This document shows positions 36,279-47,310 of a stretch of 64,000 bases of DNA, piece by piece (positions within the stretch are counted from its first letter, which is position 1; every line of letters begins with the position of its first letter). The stretch comes from Gnetum montanum. Taxonomy: Eukaryota; Streptophyta; Gnetopsida; Gnetales; Gnetaceae. The stretch is from the NCBI GenBank assembly GCA_015680685.1, contig MNCI01005291.1, positions 293,266 through 357,265 on the forward strand, given 5' to 3'. The notes below the pieces were generated by a model. It searched no databases, was not told where the DNA came from, and worked only from the letters and a program-made list of their open reading frames with translations. The position numbers and the translations under genes were made by a program.

Positions 36279-36600
36279 AACATGTCTTTGGGCCATGACA
36301 TGAAATTGGCATCCATAGCATGTCCTGGACCATGACACAAAATTTGCATCCACAACATGGTTTTCTATGACCTTAAACTGGCCATCCCCCATCCTCTACG
36401 ACGTTAAACTAGCATAGTGGTCTGCTAGGATCTTAAACTAGCACATCAGTGTCTGCCAAGACATCAAACTAGCACAACGTGGTTTGCCTAGACCTTAAAA
36501 TAGGACCATGGTTTGCTGGGACCTTAAACTAGCACATTCAATGGTTTACCAAGATCCAAAATTAGGTTCGCAAGGAAACATCTCTAATCTAACACATGTG
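36279..36600 (+). repeat. degenerate continuation of the 30-bp array
   Basis: Words such as GACCTTAAACTGGC, GACGTTAAACTAGCA and GATCTTAAACTAGCACA recur at 35-45 bp spacing. Confidence 0.6.
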
Positions 36601-38053
36601 ATCTTGTGGACAAGCAAGCGAGCATACTTCTAATCTTCCATTGTTGATGCTCTATGGGGTGGGGCATTGCAGTTCCAGAATGAAGTTCACATCACCAAGG
36701 AAAAATCATCTAGAACATTTGCAACATCGTTGTCCCTGGCATCTTGCTAATCTTCCAGAGATGTCTTTTGGCATCTTGCTTACCTTCTGGAGCTACCACC
36801 ATCATCACCAATCATTTTGGTCATAGCTCCTATCATTAGCACCACTTACTAGAGTCCCAAAAGTACTATGGCCCAACCATAGTGCTACTATCCTCTAGCC
36901 CTCACCATCATTGGAGTCTAAAAGAGCATTTAGCTATTAGGACTCTCACCTTGTGGTTGAACTTTCTTGCTCCTATCTTTGGTGGGGATTCCTGAGCACC
37001 CGCATCACCATTACTCCTAGCCTCTTCAGTGCTCATTTTTGGTATAACTGCTAGAGATTTCTAGCTTGCCACCACCAAAGCCTACACTGGCCTTTCTACT
37101 TTGGACATTGCACATGCCAGACACAGTACTCACCACCCTGGAAGTGTCCTGAATAGATAGGACTTCATCCTCACTGCACATGATGGTTTTTTTTGGATTT
37201 CTCTTTATTGTGTTTGCAAGATAAAAGCTAAGATGGCATCATTCAAGAATGTGTTTCACCATAAGAACAAGGCACTACATCATTCCAAAGTACCCACTTT
37301 GACTAGTCTAGCTACTTGAGAGTGCATACCCTACTATCGCTTTAGCCAACCTAACCTCCATTCCCTATCCTTATAATTTCCAACATCTTCTTCACAAGCT
37401 TTTCCAATACACATGAAACCCTTTCCCATGCTCAACCACTAGGCCCATGATGGACGTATTGCAACTCATCCCATGGGAAGGCTCTGTAGGCAAGTCAAAG
37501 CCCCACATGGATGTAATGCCACTCATCCCGGGAAGGAAACAATTGTTCTACAGCAACAACACAGTTTCCTTCGAATGGATATGGGTGTGAAATTTCCTCA
37601 AAAAAAGAGAAGCAAGAAAAAAAAGAGAGAAGAAGAAAAGAAAATAAAAAAGGAATTAGATAAGAAAAGTGCCCAAGTCAAATGGCATAGTCACCACTTT
37701 GCAACCGCCTAAGCCTTGGATCAACCATCTCTAAGCACTCTAATGAGAGGTCGAAATCCAAAGGGGAAAGACACCTACGCATGTTGACTCCCTCATAAGC
37801 ACTCTAACTAGGGATCACGCTATGGCAATGGTTCTCATGATGTCACATCCTACACTTTTTCTCTAGCCTGATCTCCTCAAACCCGTCCCCTGTTCTCTAT
37901 CATACTTCACTTTCGTAGCACTCTCAAGCACAACAAAGCATCATCTAAGTAGGCACTAACAAATAGTGTTGGTGTCATGTTCATCATGGTGTTTTGTATT
38001 CTTTGTCAACATATCTTAGGAAAATCCTCTAGACATCAACAAAGAGAGGCCAA
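36601..38053 (+). other. 3' UTR of element E
   Basis: No coding frame is supported. It is colinear with the 3' UTR of element F (41354-43019 read on the minus strand): TGCAGTTCCAGAATG / CAACTCTAGAATGGAGTTCA, a GGACGTAnTGCAACTC doublet (37447-37536), a purine-rich run (37600-37655) and TTTGTTGATG-like words before the LTR. Just ahead of the LTR, AAAGAGAGG (38041-38049) may be the polypurine tract. Confidence 0.62.
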
Positions 38054-38430
38054 TGAAACACCATCAATTTTGGGCTCTCATGATTCAACATAGTCCTAAA
38101 ACTTGGGCAAAACCTCTCCAAGTGTGGTGTTACGCTCGGCCACCCAGATAGTATGACATCCTAGAAGTCCTAATGCCTACAAAGCCTTCTCTAGGCCTAT
38201 TTGCTACGTTCCTTAGCATAGTGAATGTAGCAGCCAGTTGCAAGGCTAGTGTGCACAAATGGAGCATTGGGGGTGGACCATATAGCTCGACAAATTTTCT
38301 ATCTTCTGAGCCACCAAGCTTACTATGCTCTCTAGCTTGCCTAGCTTGACACATGTCTCGGTTGTTGGTCCACCAAAGTGTTTAGGATGGATAAAATAGT
38401 TTGGAAAATTTTCTATTTTTAACCTATTAC

Positions 38431-39058
38431 GCTATGCTATGCTGCACAGCGTAGATAGCATAGCAAGCCATGAGGTGCTGAAATCTTCCCAAGTGTTGGG
38501 CCAGACATAGAAGGTGCATTTGACAATTCTTTGGCTTCCAAGGATGCTTGTTATATTACATCCTTGGAGTATGGTTAGTGTGACTTGGAAAAATAAGGCA
38601 TGTTTTATGAAAGTCATCCTAATTTTGGTGCTACACTATGCTACGCTACATAGCGTAGCACAGTGTAGCGAGGTGCCAACTTCCACAAAATCCTCCCTCA
38701 AGTTGTTTTAACATGAAAATGCACTTGACCATTCTTCAAACTTCAAGGCTTCTTGTCCCACTTTGCCCTCAGAACATGACCAAGGTTCCATGGTAGAGCA
38801 TGTAGGTTAAGTTAAAATTTGTCCAAAATCAGGTGCTATGTTGTGCTATGCTACATAGCGTAGCATAGCATAGTAGAGATATCAAGGTCAAAAGTGTCTC
38901 AATAATGAAACCGAGAGGTCTTAGGCTCTTTCGACATGAAAAGTATAATTTCCAATTGTTGAAGTTGCTTTCCTTGTTGGGTCTCAAAGTGGTTCTCTCA
39001 GTTTTTTACAAAATTTATTAACAAAGGTGTGCTATGTTGTGCAGCGTAGCACAACATA
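38431..39058 (+). repeat. four ~200-bp U3 units with palindromic cores
   Basis: Palindromes at 38431-38464 (GCTATGCTAT/ATAGCATAGC), 38639-38660 (TGCTACGCTA/TAGCGTAGCA), 38844-38870 (TGCTATGCTA/TAGCATAGCA) and 39033-39058 (TATGTTGTGC/GCACAACATA). Every pair has 10-bp perfect arms. Surrounding sequence is also repeated, for example GCATTTGACAATTCTTTGGC / GCACTTGACCATTCTTCAAA. Confidence 0.75.
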
Positions 39059-39558
39059 ACAGGCCATTGTTTACACTACTCAGCTACGTTGGATAGCGTA
39101 GACATCGTAACACTTGAGATGAAGCCTCAGGACATCTCCAGAAGTTCCAAAACTCATCATCAATGGTCATTTCTACTCTAGCATCTCCTCGACAGCCAAG
39201 ATCAACAGTTTTTTTCATTTTTTTCACCCCTTGTTGATTCCCAAAAGTTATCCCTACACTTGACCCTACTTGGAAGAGGAGGGAAGATGTAGTCCTGGAG
39301 CACAAGCTCCATTTTGCATTTTCTGTAGGCATTTTTTGTAAAAATAGGGTGATTCTTTAGATTCTATCACATGTAGTATGAGCAATATGGTCACAACTTA
39401 GTAGATTTATAGTTCCTATTCTTGTTCCATTCAGAGTAGCACATCAGCATACCACCACACTTTGAGCATAGCACACCAGCGTGACACATCCACGTTCATG
39501 CTACGTGGAACCCAGGACACATGGCATCCAAACCATGTCTCTACCCCAACCTTGGATC

Positions 39559-39566
39559 TATAAATA
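39559..39566 (+). promoter_or_regulatory. LTR TATA box, element E
   Basis: TATAAATA in the context GATCTATAAATACTC, about 1.5 kb into the LTR. Equivalent boxes occur in G1 and G2. Confidence 0.6.
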
Positions 39567-39998
39567 CTCTAGTAAATGAAATTCTAAGGGTTGGCTTTGG
39601 CAGTTGGCCTCGACAAAAGATTGGTGAGTAGAAGGTTGATGAGCAGCAAATCCCAGCATTAGAGCCTTCCAAATCTTTGTTCAACCCCCATACTTGAGCA
39701 TGGTACCTGCACATGCATAGCATAGTAACTCTTAGCCTAGCAAGCATTAGCTCATTTGTGCCTATCAACACCATGTCTCTAGCATCCCAGAAGCTGTGAC
39801 CATACTGCTTTGCTGCCTAGCTATGTATGTTCAACACTGCACACCACTTGTACACATCCATCATTTAATCAAAAGTCAAATCCCCCAATCTATGCTCATT
39901 TCTATGTTCTTCAGCATGACCCTCCCATGGACTTGGGGTTAGGCTGTGCACCTGATAACCTCTCGATGTTCTAGCCATCGACGTTTTCAGATGCTACA

Positions 39999-40587
39999 GT
40001 GCCTGGGTCCTAGAGTGAGGCAAGACACAAAATGATCATAAGAGAAAGTACAAGGCTAATTGGGAGGCTTACCTAAATTTTCTTAAGGATGAGACAATTG
40101 AATGGTGCAAAAAAGAGCTATTCATCTAGGGGATTTAGGCTAAGAGTGCTTACCAACTCTTTGAAAGCACTCTTACGGTGGTTGAATCTTTGACTTCTCA
40201 AGTTACTACAGTTGCAAGCGAGACTATTACAGCTACAATATTATGGGACCCACTTGATTGAACTAGAGTAAATCCAACCAACATCTTCATAGGTATTAAT
40301 TTTTTGGATGTAAACTAGGCCAACATCATGGAAGACCAAATTCTTCATTATTTCAAGACTGGTCTTCAACATCTCCCCCTGAAGTTCATTGAGCTAGATT
40401 CCCCATAGGTTTGATGGCATATTCTTAATTTTATCATTTTGATTTTATTTAAGTTATCAATTTTATTTTTATTACTAATTGATTTTATGTTATTGTGTCA
40501 CAAGCACCAAGTGATGTCGATAGCCCCAACGATGAATGCAATCATGATGATTCCATCATGAATCACAAATTGGACACCACATGGTAG
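39999..40587 (+). pseudogene. 3' end of an unrecognised spliced gene, copy 2
   Basis: Colinear with the last two exons of the gene at 49222-51602. Shared peptides: YKANWEAYLNFLKDETI (here) versus YKHE-stop-DAYL-stop-QLKENSI, FIGINFLDVN versus LVGVDFDQED, and IELDSP versus DMVDVGSS before the splice donor. The donor is CCATAG/GTTTGA at 40409. An intron of about 95 bp ends near CACAAG (40504). The last exon starts APSDVDSPNDE (other copy APSDALGHSGT) and stops at 40585-40587. The 5' part is missing because the LTR of E ends at 39998, evidently inside the gene. The last ~40 bp also match LTR F. Function unknown. Confidence 0.62.
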
Positions 40588-41353
40588 AGGGGTAGTTGGG
40601 ATTATGGTAGCCCCAACTACGCTCCTAATAAAGTGGAATGGTGTTCTATTGGTGTGCTCCAATGGACCTTGTGAGACTGCCAAACTGTGACTATGTTGTT
40701 AAGACTGCATGTGTGAGTATCAAACAAAATGCAATGTACTTGAAAATAGTGCAGTTTTGGAAACTACACTTCGGGACTACACTATCCACTATCTTGAGTG
40801 GTGTCAAGTGTAGGTACAATTTAGGGGCAAATGGGAGATGTAGAAGAAATAAAACTTGTTGATCTTGCTAAGATGCTAGGTAGTGTTGAGTTCTGGAGAC
40901 TTCTAGAGGCAGTTTTGGTATACTACACTAATTACACTCTAGAGCATAGCCTTAGGAGTTAGGAAAATTTTGCCAAAAAATAAGGTTTAGCATAGACTAT
41001 GCTGACTACACTTTAGAGCATAATCCTGGTAGGGAGAGCATAGCCCAAACACTTAGAAAGAACTTGCAAAATTGATGTCCTTAGTGTTGACTATGCTAAC
41101 TATGCTCTTGAGCATAGTAGAAAGCATAGTGCCAAAAGTTAGAAATTTTACTGAACTGTTTCTTCCATGCCAACCATGCTCAGTAGCCTCTAGCTTGACA
41201 CTAGGGAAGATTTGCAAAACTAGCCATTCCAAGGTTGACTACGTTGACTATGCTCTGGAGCATAGTCTTAACACTTAGAAAAAAATTGCCAAGTTTTGAT
41301 AGTTAGCTAGATTTGTAGTTGACACTTGGGAGCTTGAATTTGGTGGTGTTTCA
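40546..41353 (-). repeat. 3' LTR of F/G1, truncated next to its TATA box
   Basis: Aligns with 57307-58263 of the 5' LTR, from CACATGGTAGAGGGGTAGTT (other copy CACATGGCAGAGGGGTAGTT) to GAATTTGGTGGTGTTTCA. The TATA box and the whole R-U5 part are gone. Inside are inverted repeats such as CTATGCTC/GAGCATAG (41100-41117) and GACTATGCTC/GAGCATAGTC (41246-41267). Confidence 0.75.
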
Positions 41354-43019
41354 TTGGCTCCTATTTGTTGATGTTTGGAGGAGTGGCCTGAGAGACATCA
41401 ACAAAGAATGAAAAACACCATAGCAAGCCCAACATAAACATCGCTTATCGGTACTTGATCGGATATCACTTCAGCATGCCCAAGAGTGCTAAGGGTAATG
41501 GTTTGCTAAAGGTAAAGGGTGTAGGAAATGTGCTATCGAATAATAAGAAAATGAAATGCAAATGGTGTGACACTGCAAGATGTGGCACCAAGGATGACTT
41601 ATCACCAAAACAATTACCTCTTGTCAAAGTTCTTGTGAGAGAGTCAACATCCATGGTACCAAAATGACTTTCCTCTAAGATTGTGATCTTTCATCAAAGT
41701 GCTAGAAGGTCAATGCAGATTTAGAGTTGGACCAGTTGTGAAATTGTAGCTCTACTAAATTTTCTTGGGGAAATGTTTTGCCATGTTCTCTTTTTTTTTG
41801 GCTCTTTTTTGGTTGCAACGAACTTGATTTTATTTTTCCACATTACATGATGCTAGCTATGGGATGCTTTTCATCAAGTGGATTTCTTGCTACCTAATGG
41901 GCTTAGGTTTAGTGCAACTATGTCACATTTGTAGGATAGGTGTTTCCTCCATGGGATGAGATACGTTACATCCGCTTGGGATTTGAGCAACCCACAAAGG
42001 CTCCCCATGGGACGAGTTGCATTACGTCCATGATGGGTTTTGCAGTTGACATAAAGAGGATGTCATGTGCATCAAAGGGGTTGCAAGTTTCAGTGATATA
42101 GGGGAAAGTAGGGAAATGTAAGGTAAAAGGGGTAAATGTAAGCAAGCTAAAGTAAGGTAATAGGGATATGTACTCTTTAGTAGTTTAGCTAATCTGATCA
42201 TGCACATTAGAGTGATGTGGTGTCTTGCTGCTACGATGAGATGTGTCTCTCCATGACCACCTTTGGGGCTTTTTCCTATAAACACAACATAGAGAAAAGA
42301 AGATAATAATCACACAAGATGATATGAGATTAAACTACTAGATGTGAGTGTGCTACAAATGCTACAATAGCTAGACCAATTGTAAGAGCTTAAAGAACTA
42401 GTGTAGGAAAACTAGTGCAAGTGTTGGAGCTAGAAGGCTACAAAAGCTCTAGCAACCACGTTAGTGGTGAGCACCCAAAGAGGTTAACAAATAGAAAAGG
42501 GAAATGGTGATGTAAGTGCTCAAGACTCCACACAAAGGGTAGGAATGCAAAAAACTAGCAAAATGGCAGAGAACCAGGATGTTGCAAAAAATTTCAAGCT
42601 TGAGCAACAGTGAGGGTTGGAGGATGGTAGAAAAATGGTAGGGGTCATGATACTACCACTACTCCAGTGGGTTGTGTTGACAATAAGATCTCCAAGCAAT
42701 AATGAAATACCCAAGGTCGATAATGCTATCAGTGTGACCTAGGGTTGGTATTTCTAGCGACCATGGCAGGACCTTTGAAAGGTCAACAAAATGCCCAAGG
42801 ACATTTCTGGAGGATCAACAAAATGCCAAGGGGTAGTAACACTGCAACTGTTCTAAAGGCCTCTCTTGATAACATGAACTCCATTCTAGAGTTGTAGTGC
42901 CCTACCCTACCCACAAGATGTGGATAGGTAATGAAGATTTGGAAATATTCGTGCTTTCTTATTTGTAGAACTATGTGTGTTAAATTGCAAACGTAGTTTG
43001 AGGTCTTGGTAGACCACAT
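41354..43019 (-). other. 3' UTR of F/G1
   Basis: Homologous, in reverse, to 36601-38053 of element E, including the doublet at 41944-42036. No protein-coding frame is supported. The purine tract before the LTR is weak (AAATAGGAG on the minus strand). Confidence 0.6.
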
Positions 43020-43504
43020 GTTATGCTAGTTTAGGGTCCTAATAGACCATGAACCCATTTTAAGATCCTGGTAGACTATGAGGTGCTAGTTTAAAGTCCT
43101 AGTAGACTGATGTGTGCTAATTTAACGTCATGGAAAATAAGTTGTTATGTCAGTTTAACATCATGACCCAAGGACAAGTTATTCTAGTTTAAGCATCATG
43201 GCAGATGAATGTTGTGGGTGCTAGTTTTAGTATCTTGGACCAAGGATAGTCTGTGCTAGTTTATAGTCATAGTGGATTGTGTTGTGCCAGTTTATAGTCA
43301 TAGCAAACTATGTTGTGCTATTTTATAGTCATAGGAGACTTTGCTATGCCAATTTATAGTCGTAGTGGGCTTTTCTATGCTAATTTATAGTTGTAGTAGG
43401 CTTTACTATGCCAATTTATAGTCATAGCAAATTTGTTATGCCATTTTATAGTCATAGCGGACTTTTCTTTGTGAGTTTATAATCATAGCATACTTTTTCA
43501 CCCA
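43020..43504 (-). repeat. tandem array of 30/31-bp units after pol of F
   Basis: 43259-43504 holds eight units of 30-31 bp of the type GTTTATAGTCATAGTGGATT followed by GTGTTGTGCCA. 43020-43258 has looser copies. It is the reverse complement of the array beside element E and likewise begins about 32 bp after the pol stop. Confidence 0.83.
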
Positions 43505-43535
43505 CCTTGCTTTGCCATTGATGAGGTGTTGCATG

Positions 43536-44795
43536 CTATGTGTAGTATGGCTTTAGATACAAGTGGCTCATTGGATTAACATATTCATTTCCATAATGAT
43601 TAGCAAGCTTGAAGGCTCCATTTTGATAGCCATTGATGACCAAGAAAGGCCCTTCCCAATTGGCTAAGAACTTTTTTGTAGGCTCACGAATGGCCTTGTG
43701 GACTAGGTGTCCATCCTTGATCTAGCATTGGTGTTGACTGTGATGGTGTTTTAGCTATTGCATTTTTTGGTACTACTCAATTTGACCAAGTGTCTACATG
43801 CACTCCTCCTCTATTAAGTCAAGGTCCATGGTTCTCAACTCATCATTTTGAGCCTCATCAATGAAGCTTGATAGGATTATATGGAGTGATGGGACCTATA
43901 GTTCAACAGGAAAGATGGATTTTGACCCATAAACCAAACTGTATGGCATCTTACCTATTGTAGTTCTTCATGTTTTGCAGTAGGCCTAGAGTGCATAGAT
44001 CAACTACTCATGCCATTGCCATTTGTTGCTGTGAAGCATCTTCTTTAGAAGATTGATGATGACCTTATTTGTGGCCTCCACCTAGCCATTCGCTTGTGGA
44101 TAGTAGGGAAATGAAAAGGAATGTTTGATTTTGAGGCCCTCGTAAAAGGCTTTCTCTCAGCATGACTAAACTGTGACGCATTGTCTATGACTATGATCAT
44201 GAGTAAACCAAAACAAGACACTATGTTGTCAAGTAGGAATTTGTAGACCTGCTATGATGTAGTCTTCCTAAGGGGAATAGCCTCAACCCACTTTGTAAAA
44301 TACTTAGTAGTGATTATAATGAAGCTATGTCCTATAGAAGACAAAGGCATTATAGGTCCTATGATGTCCAACGCCCAACATTGGAATGGCCATGTGATCT
44401 ATGTTGTATGTAGTTCAATAGGTGGCACAAGCATGAGGTTACCATAATGTTGATATGTGTCACATGTCCTAACATTGGAAACACAATCATGCTCCATGTA
44501 AGGCCAGTAGTAACCTAAGCATCTAATTTTTGTCACAATTGCCCTAGGTTCTATGTGGCCTCCATAGAGTCCCTCGTAGACTTGTTCAACAATCATCTAC
44601 ACTTCACTATTGCTAACACATGTCAATAGTACATTAGCATAAGATTAATGGCAGAAAGTACTATCACCTACAATGATGTACTCTCATAACCGCTTTCGTA
44701 CTGCATCTTTTTGAGTAGTGGTTAGATGCTATGGAGGTTCACCTTGTAGAAGCTATGACTTGATGTCGTTGTACCACTCTATTGCATTGGTCATG
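43536..44795 (-). pseudogene. integrase of F
   Basis: The zinc-binding part is in a 65-codon frame (44596-44399): YGGHIEPRAIVTKIRCLGYY, WPYMEHDCVSNVRTC, DTYQHYGN. The second Cys of the last C-x2-C is Tyr. The core follows with DIIGPIMPLSS, TKYFTKWVEAIPLRKTTS, LLDNIVSCFGL and IVIDNASQFS, and the C-terminus HLYLKPYYT ends at a stop at 43536-43538. Colinear with E, with several stops. Confidence 0.78.
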
Positions 44796-45300
44796 CTTAC
44801 TATGGCTATGGATGCAATGTTAATTATTTGTGTGATAGCAACAATGCAATCTACCATAGTAGTGGGAAATGCACAAAACATTTTAGGTACAATGCTTAAG
44901 TCTAATGTAGCTAATGCATTAGCAATGGAGTTTTTGTTGCAGGGGATATTCTAAACATCAGCAGTTGCAAATTTCTTAAGCAAGTGTTTTTCCAAGTCAT
45001 AATAAGGTTTGAAGTATTAAGCTTTACAAGAGAAAACCTCTATGACTTGGTTGATGACTTAGTTATGAGTTACCTCATACTACTAGGTTTTTTATCCTTA
45101 GGTTGCAAGCTGCTAAGATACCCCTAAGGAGATCCTCATACTCTATGATGTTGTTAGTACATGGAAATGTGAAATGATATATGAAGGATCAGATCTCCCT
45201 AGAGGAGAATGTAATTATGATAATGGAGCTACCCCCATGAGAGTTTGAAGTATCATCAAAGTGTAAAAGTGCCTCGAAGTTTTCAAGCACTTGGCTTATG
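44796..45300 (-). pseudogene. second (archaeal-type) RNase H of F
   Basis: LLHFDDTSNSHGGSSIIIIT (Gly-Ala of FDGA changed to Asp-Thr), FTFPCTNNIIEYEDLLRGIL and AACNLRIKNLVV, colinear with 34262-34750 of E. Stops and a frame change follow. Confidence 0.7.
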
Positions 45301-45869
45301 CTAGTGACATGCTCATCTTGAAATTTTGCATCTATCATTGCTTGGTCATTAATTGGGGAGGTTGTAAGTTATGTGGCTATTACTTGACCTTTTGTTGATT
45401 CTTGTGTAATGTAATGTAGGTTGAACTCCATGGTTATTGCTTTCTAGTGTGCTATGTGATTGCTCTCATAGATATTTGTTGTAATGGCTTGGAGTACATT
45501 GCTTTTGCAGATAACATTGACTTAGCTATAGAAAAGATAATGCCTCCACTTCCTAAGTGTGACTACTAAGGCAAGGCAAGTCTTTTCCACATCATTATAC
45601 TTTTCTTCATAGGCAACTAATGCATGGCTTAGGTAGTACATGGGAACCTCTATACCATCATCTCGCTTTTGGCAAAGTAGAGAAGTGATGGATGCATATA
45701 AGGTAGCAAGATGGATGTAGAATAGTTTATCTCCTTGTAGAGGGTAGGCCATTGGAAGTTGAGCCAAATCCTGTTTAAGATTTTCAAATGCCACTTGGTA
45801 TTGAGCCATCCACTCAAAGTGGGCTCCCTTTTTGAGCAATTGTTGCATTGGATGCAACTTGTTGGTCAA
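45301..45869 (-). pseudogene. RNase H of F
   Basis: A 115-codon open frame (45869-45522), the longest of the pol remains: MTNKLHPMQQLLKKGAHFEW, FENLKQDLAQLPMAYPLQGD, FYIHLATLYASITSLLCQKR, VPMYYLSHALVAYEEKYNDV and LALVVTLRKWRHYLF. It bridges the RT thumb region and RNase H, as in E. Confidence 0.8.
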
Positions 45870-47039
45870 CTATGAGATAAACTATCGTATGAATTGAAAT
45901 TTGCCTAGTAACCCTCATAGCTCCTTAAGGTTGGTCGGTGGTGCTAAGTTGATAATGGCCTTAACCATATTAGGGTCTACATGTATGCCTACTTTAGATA
46001 GTATGAAACCTAGCATCTATCCTATCTTGAATCTGAAGATACATTTCTTAGGATTTAGCCTATGGTTGTGTTTAAGACAACGTTTGAGCACAAGGCATAA
46101 GTCACCTACATGGTTGTGTGATGCTTTGGACTTAAACTGCTATATTGTCAATGTAATCATTGAGCAAACCTAACATGTAATTGCTAAAGATGTATGTCAT
46201 GGCTCATTGATAAGTTGCTCCTATGTTCTTGAGTTTGAAGGGCATCATTGTGTAGCAAAATGTACCTTAAGGGGTCATGAAGGTAGTACTAAGTTGGTGC
46301 TCTGGGTTGATCCAAATCTGGTTGTACCTTAAGAAACTATCCATAAAGGATAACAAGGCATGGCTAGCCATATTATCAACTAGTTAATCAATCCTAGGCA
46401 ATGGGAAATCATCTTTGATGGTTGACTTGTTGAGGTCTCAAAAGTCTATGCAAATGTGTATACTTCTATTTTACTAGGGTACAACCATGATGTTGGAGAT
46501 CCAGTCTATGTAGTCAACTACCTAGATGAAACCAGCTTTGTAGAGCTTGGTGTTTTCATCACAATTAATAATGCCACCTTAGGCCTAACCTTGTGGGCTT
46601 TATACTTAATTGGTTTCATGCTGGAATTAAGGATTATGTTTTGTTGTACTATGAAAGGATCTAAGCTTGGCATGTCTTCATAAGATCATGTGAATGCCTT
46701 CATGTTTTTGTTAAGTTCTTTTGTGATGTTTTGGGCATGCTAAGGCTCCAAAAAAGAATTGAGTTTTAATGTTTTTTCCTCACCACTAGATGTTGCCATA
46801 TGGATTTCAATGACAGAATCCTTAGTGATGTCCCCTACCTCTAGATCTAGAGCCCTAACTAGATGGTCTAGCTAGTCTAACAGTGCCTCTATAGATGTTA
46901 TGTATTCATCGTAGGCTATAGGCTCAAGGTCTAGGCATTTCAGGTTAAGAAATCACATTAAATCACCATGTAACCTAATGAGGACTAGTGGTGAATGAAG
47001 ATACTTATACATAGACATGTTGTGAATCTTGCAATAATC
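45870..47039 (-). pseudogene. reverse transcriptase of F, starting at a splice acceptor
   Basis: From 47039 one frame, with a few stops, runs through MSMYKYLHSPLVLIRLHGDL and EEKTLKLNSFLEP to SYEDMPSLDP (RT N-terminal motif). RT then continues with GATYQ, AMTYIFSNYMLGLL and NDYIDN at 46144-46160, where the catalytic YVDD has become YIDN. The exon begins right after a polypyrimidine tract and TTTTTGTAG at 47049-47040. The frame staying readable back to this point supports the splice site. Confidence 0.75.
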
Positions 47040-47139
47040 CTACAAAAACAACTAAAAAAATGTCAAGCCGCACTTGTCTTAATGAGAGAAATATGCATAG
47101 TTAAAGAAAACAATGTGATAACATTTTGTCTAAGTATGT

Positions 47140-47310
47140 AGATTTGATTTTAAAGGCAAGGGGTGCATGCGCTAGTTTTAGGCCTCAATAAGCCATGGGG
47201 TTGCCAATTTAAGGTCTTGGGAAATCATGAAGCATCAATTTAAGGTCTTAGCAGACCATTAAGTGCTAGTTTAACATTGTAGTGAATGGCTGCATCCACT
47301 AAATGCATCA
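47140..47310 (-). repeat. 30-bp-repeat relatives, RT side of the interval
   Basis: Words GCTAGTTTTAGGCCTCAATA, CAATTTAAGGTCTTGG and GCTAGTTTAACATTGTAGTG resemble the units of the 43020-43504 array, in the same orientation. Confidence 0.55.

Larger units (their letters stand above)
33665..39998 (+). mobile_element. Tat-like Ty3/gypsy element E, 5'-truncated
   Basis: Plus strand: end of RT, RNase H, archaeal-type RNase H and integrase (33665-36002), an 8 x 30-bp repeat array, a ~1.45-kb 3' UTR, a short purine tract and a complete 3' LTR (38054-39998). Everything upstream of the RT C-terminus is missing at the junction with the Athila-like spacer. The 3' half is colinear with element F on the other strand. 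Confidence 0.82.
38054..39998 (+). repeat. 3' LTR of element E, 1945 bp
   Basis: Begins TGAAACACCATCAATTT, as do the F, G1 and G2 LTRs (TGAAACACCACCAAATT). It ends TTTTCAGATGCTACA, like the minus-strand LTR end TTTTTAGTTGCTACA of G2. U3 has four ~200-bp units each with a palindrome (38431-39058), a TATA box at 39559-39566 and about 430 bp of R-U5. No 5' LTR is present. Coding sequence of a plus-strand gene resumes directly at 39999. Confidence 0.8.

Noticed and set aside
40004-40020. Sequence TGGGTCCTAGAGTGAGG just after LTR E, resembling the tRNA-Asn primer site
   Set aside because: Coding homology to the spliced gene at 51040-51080 runs through it, and LTR E is preceded by a 3' UTR, so LTR E is a 3' LTR and the match is probably coincidental.
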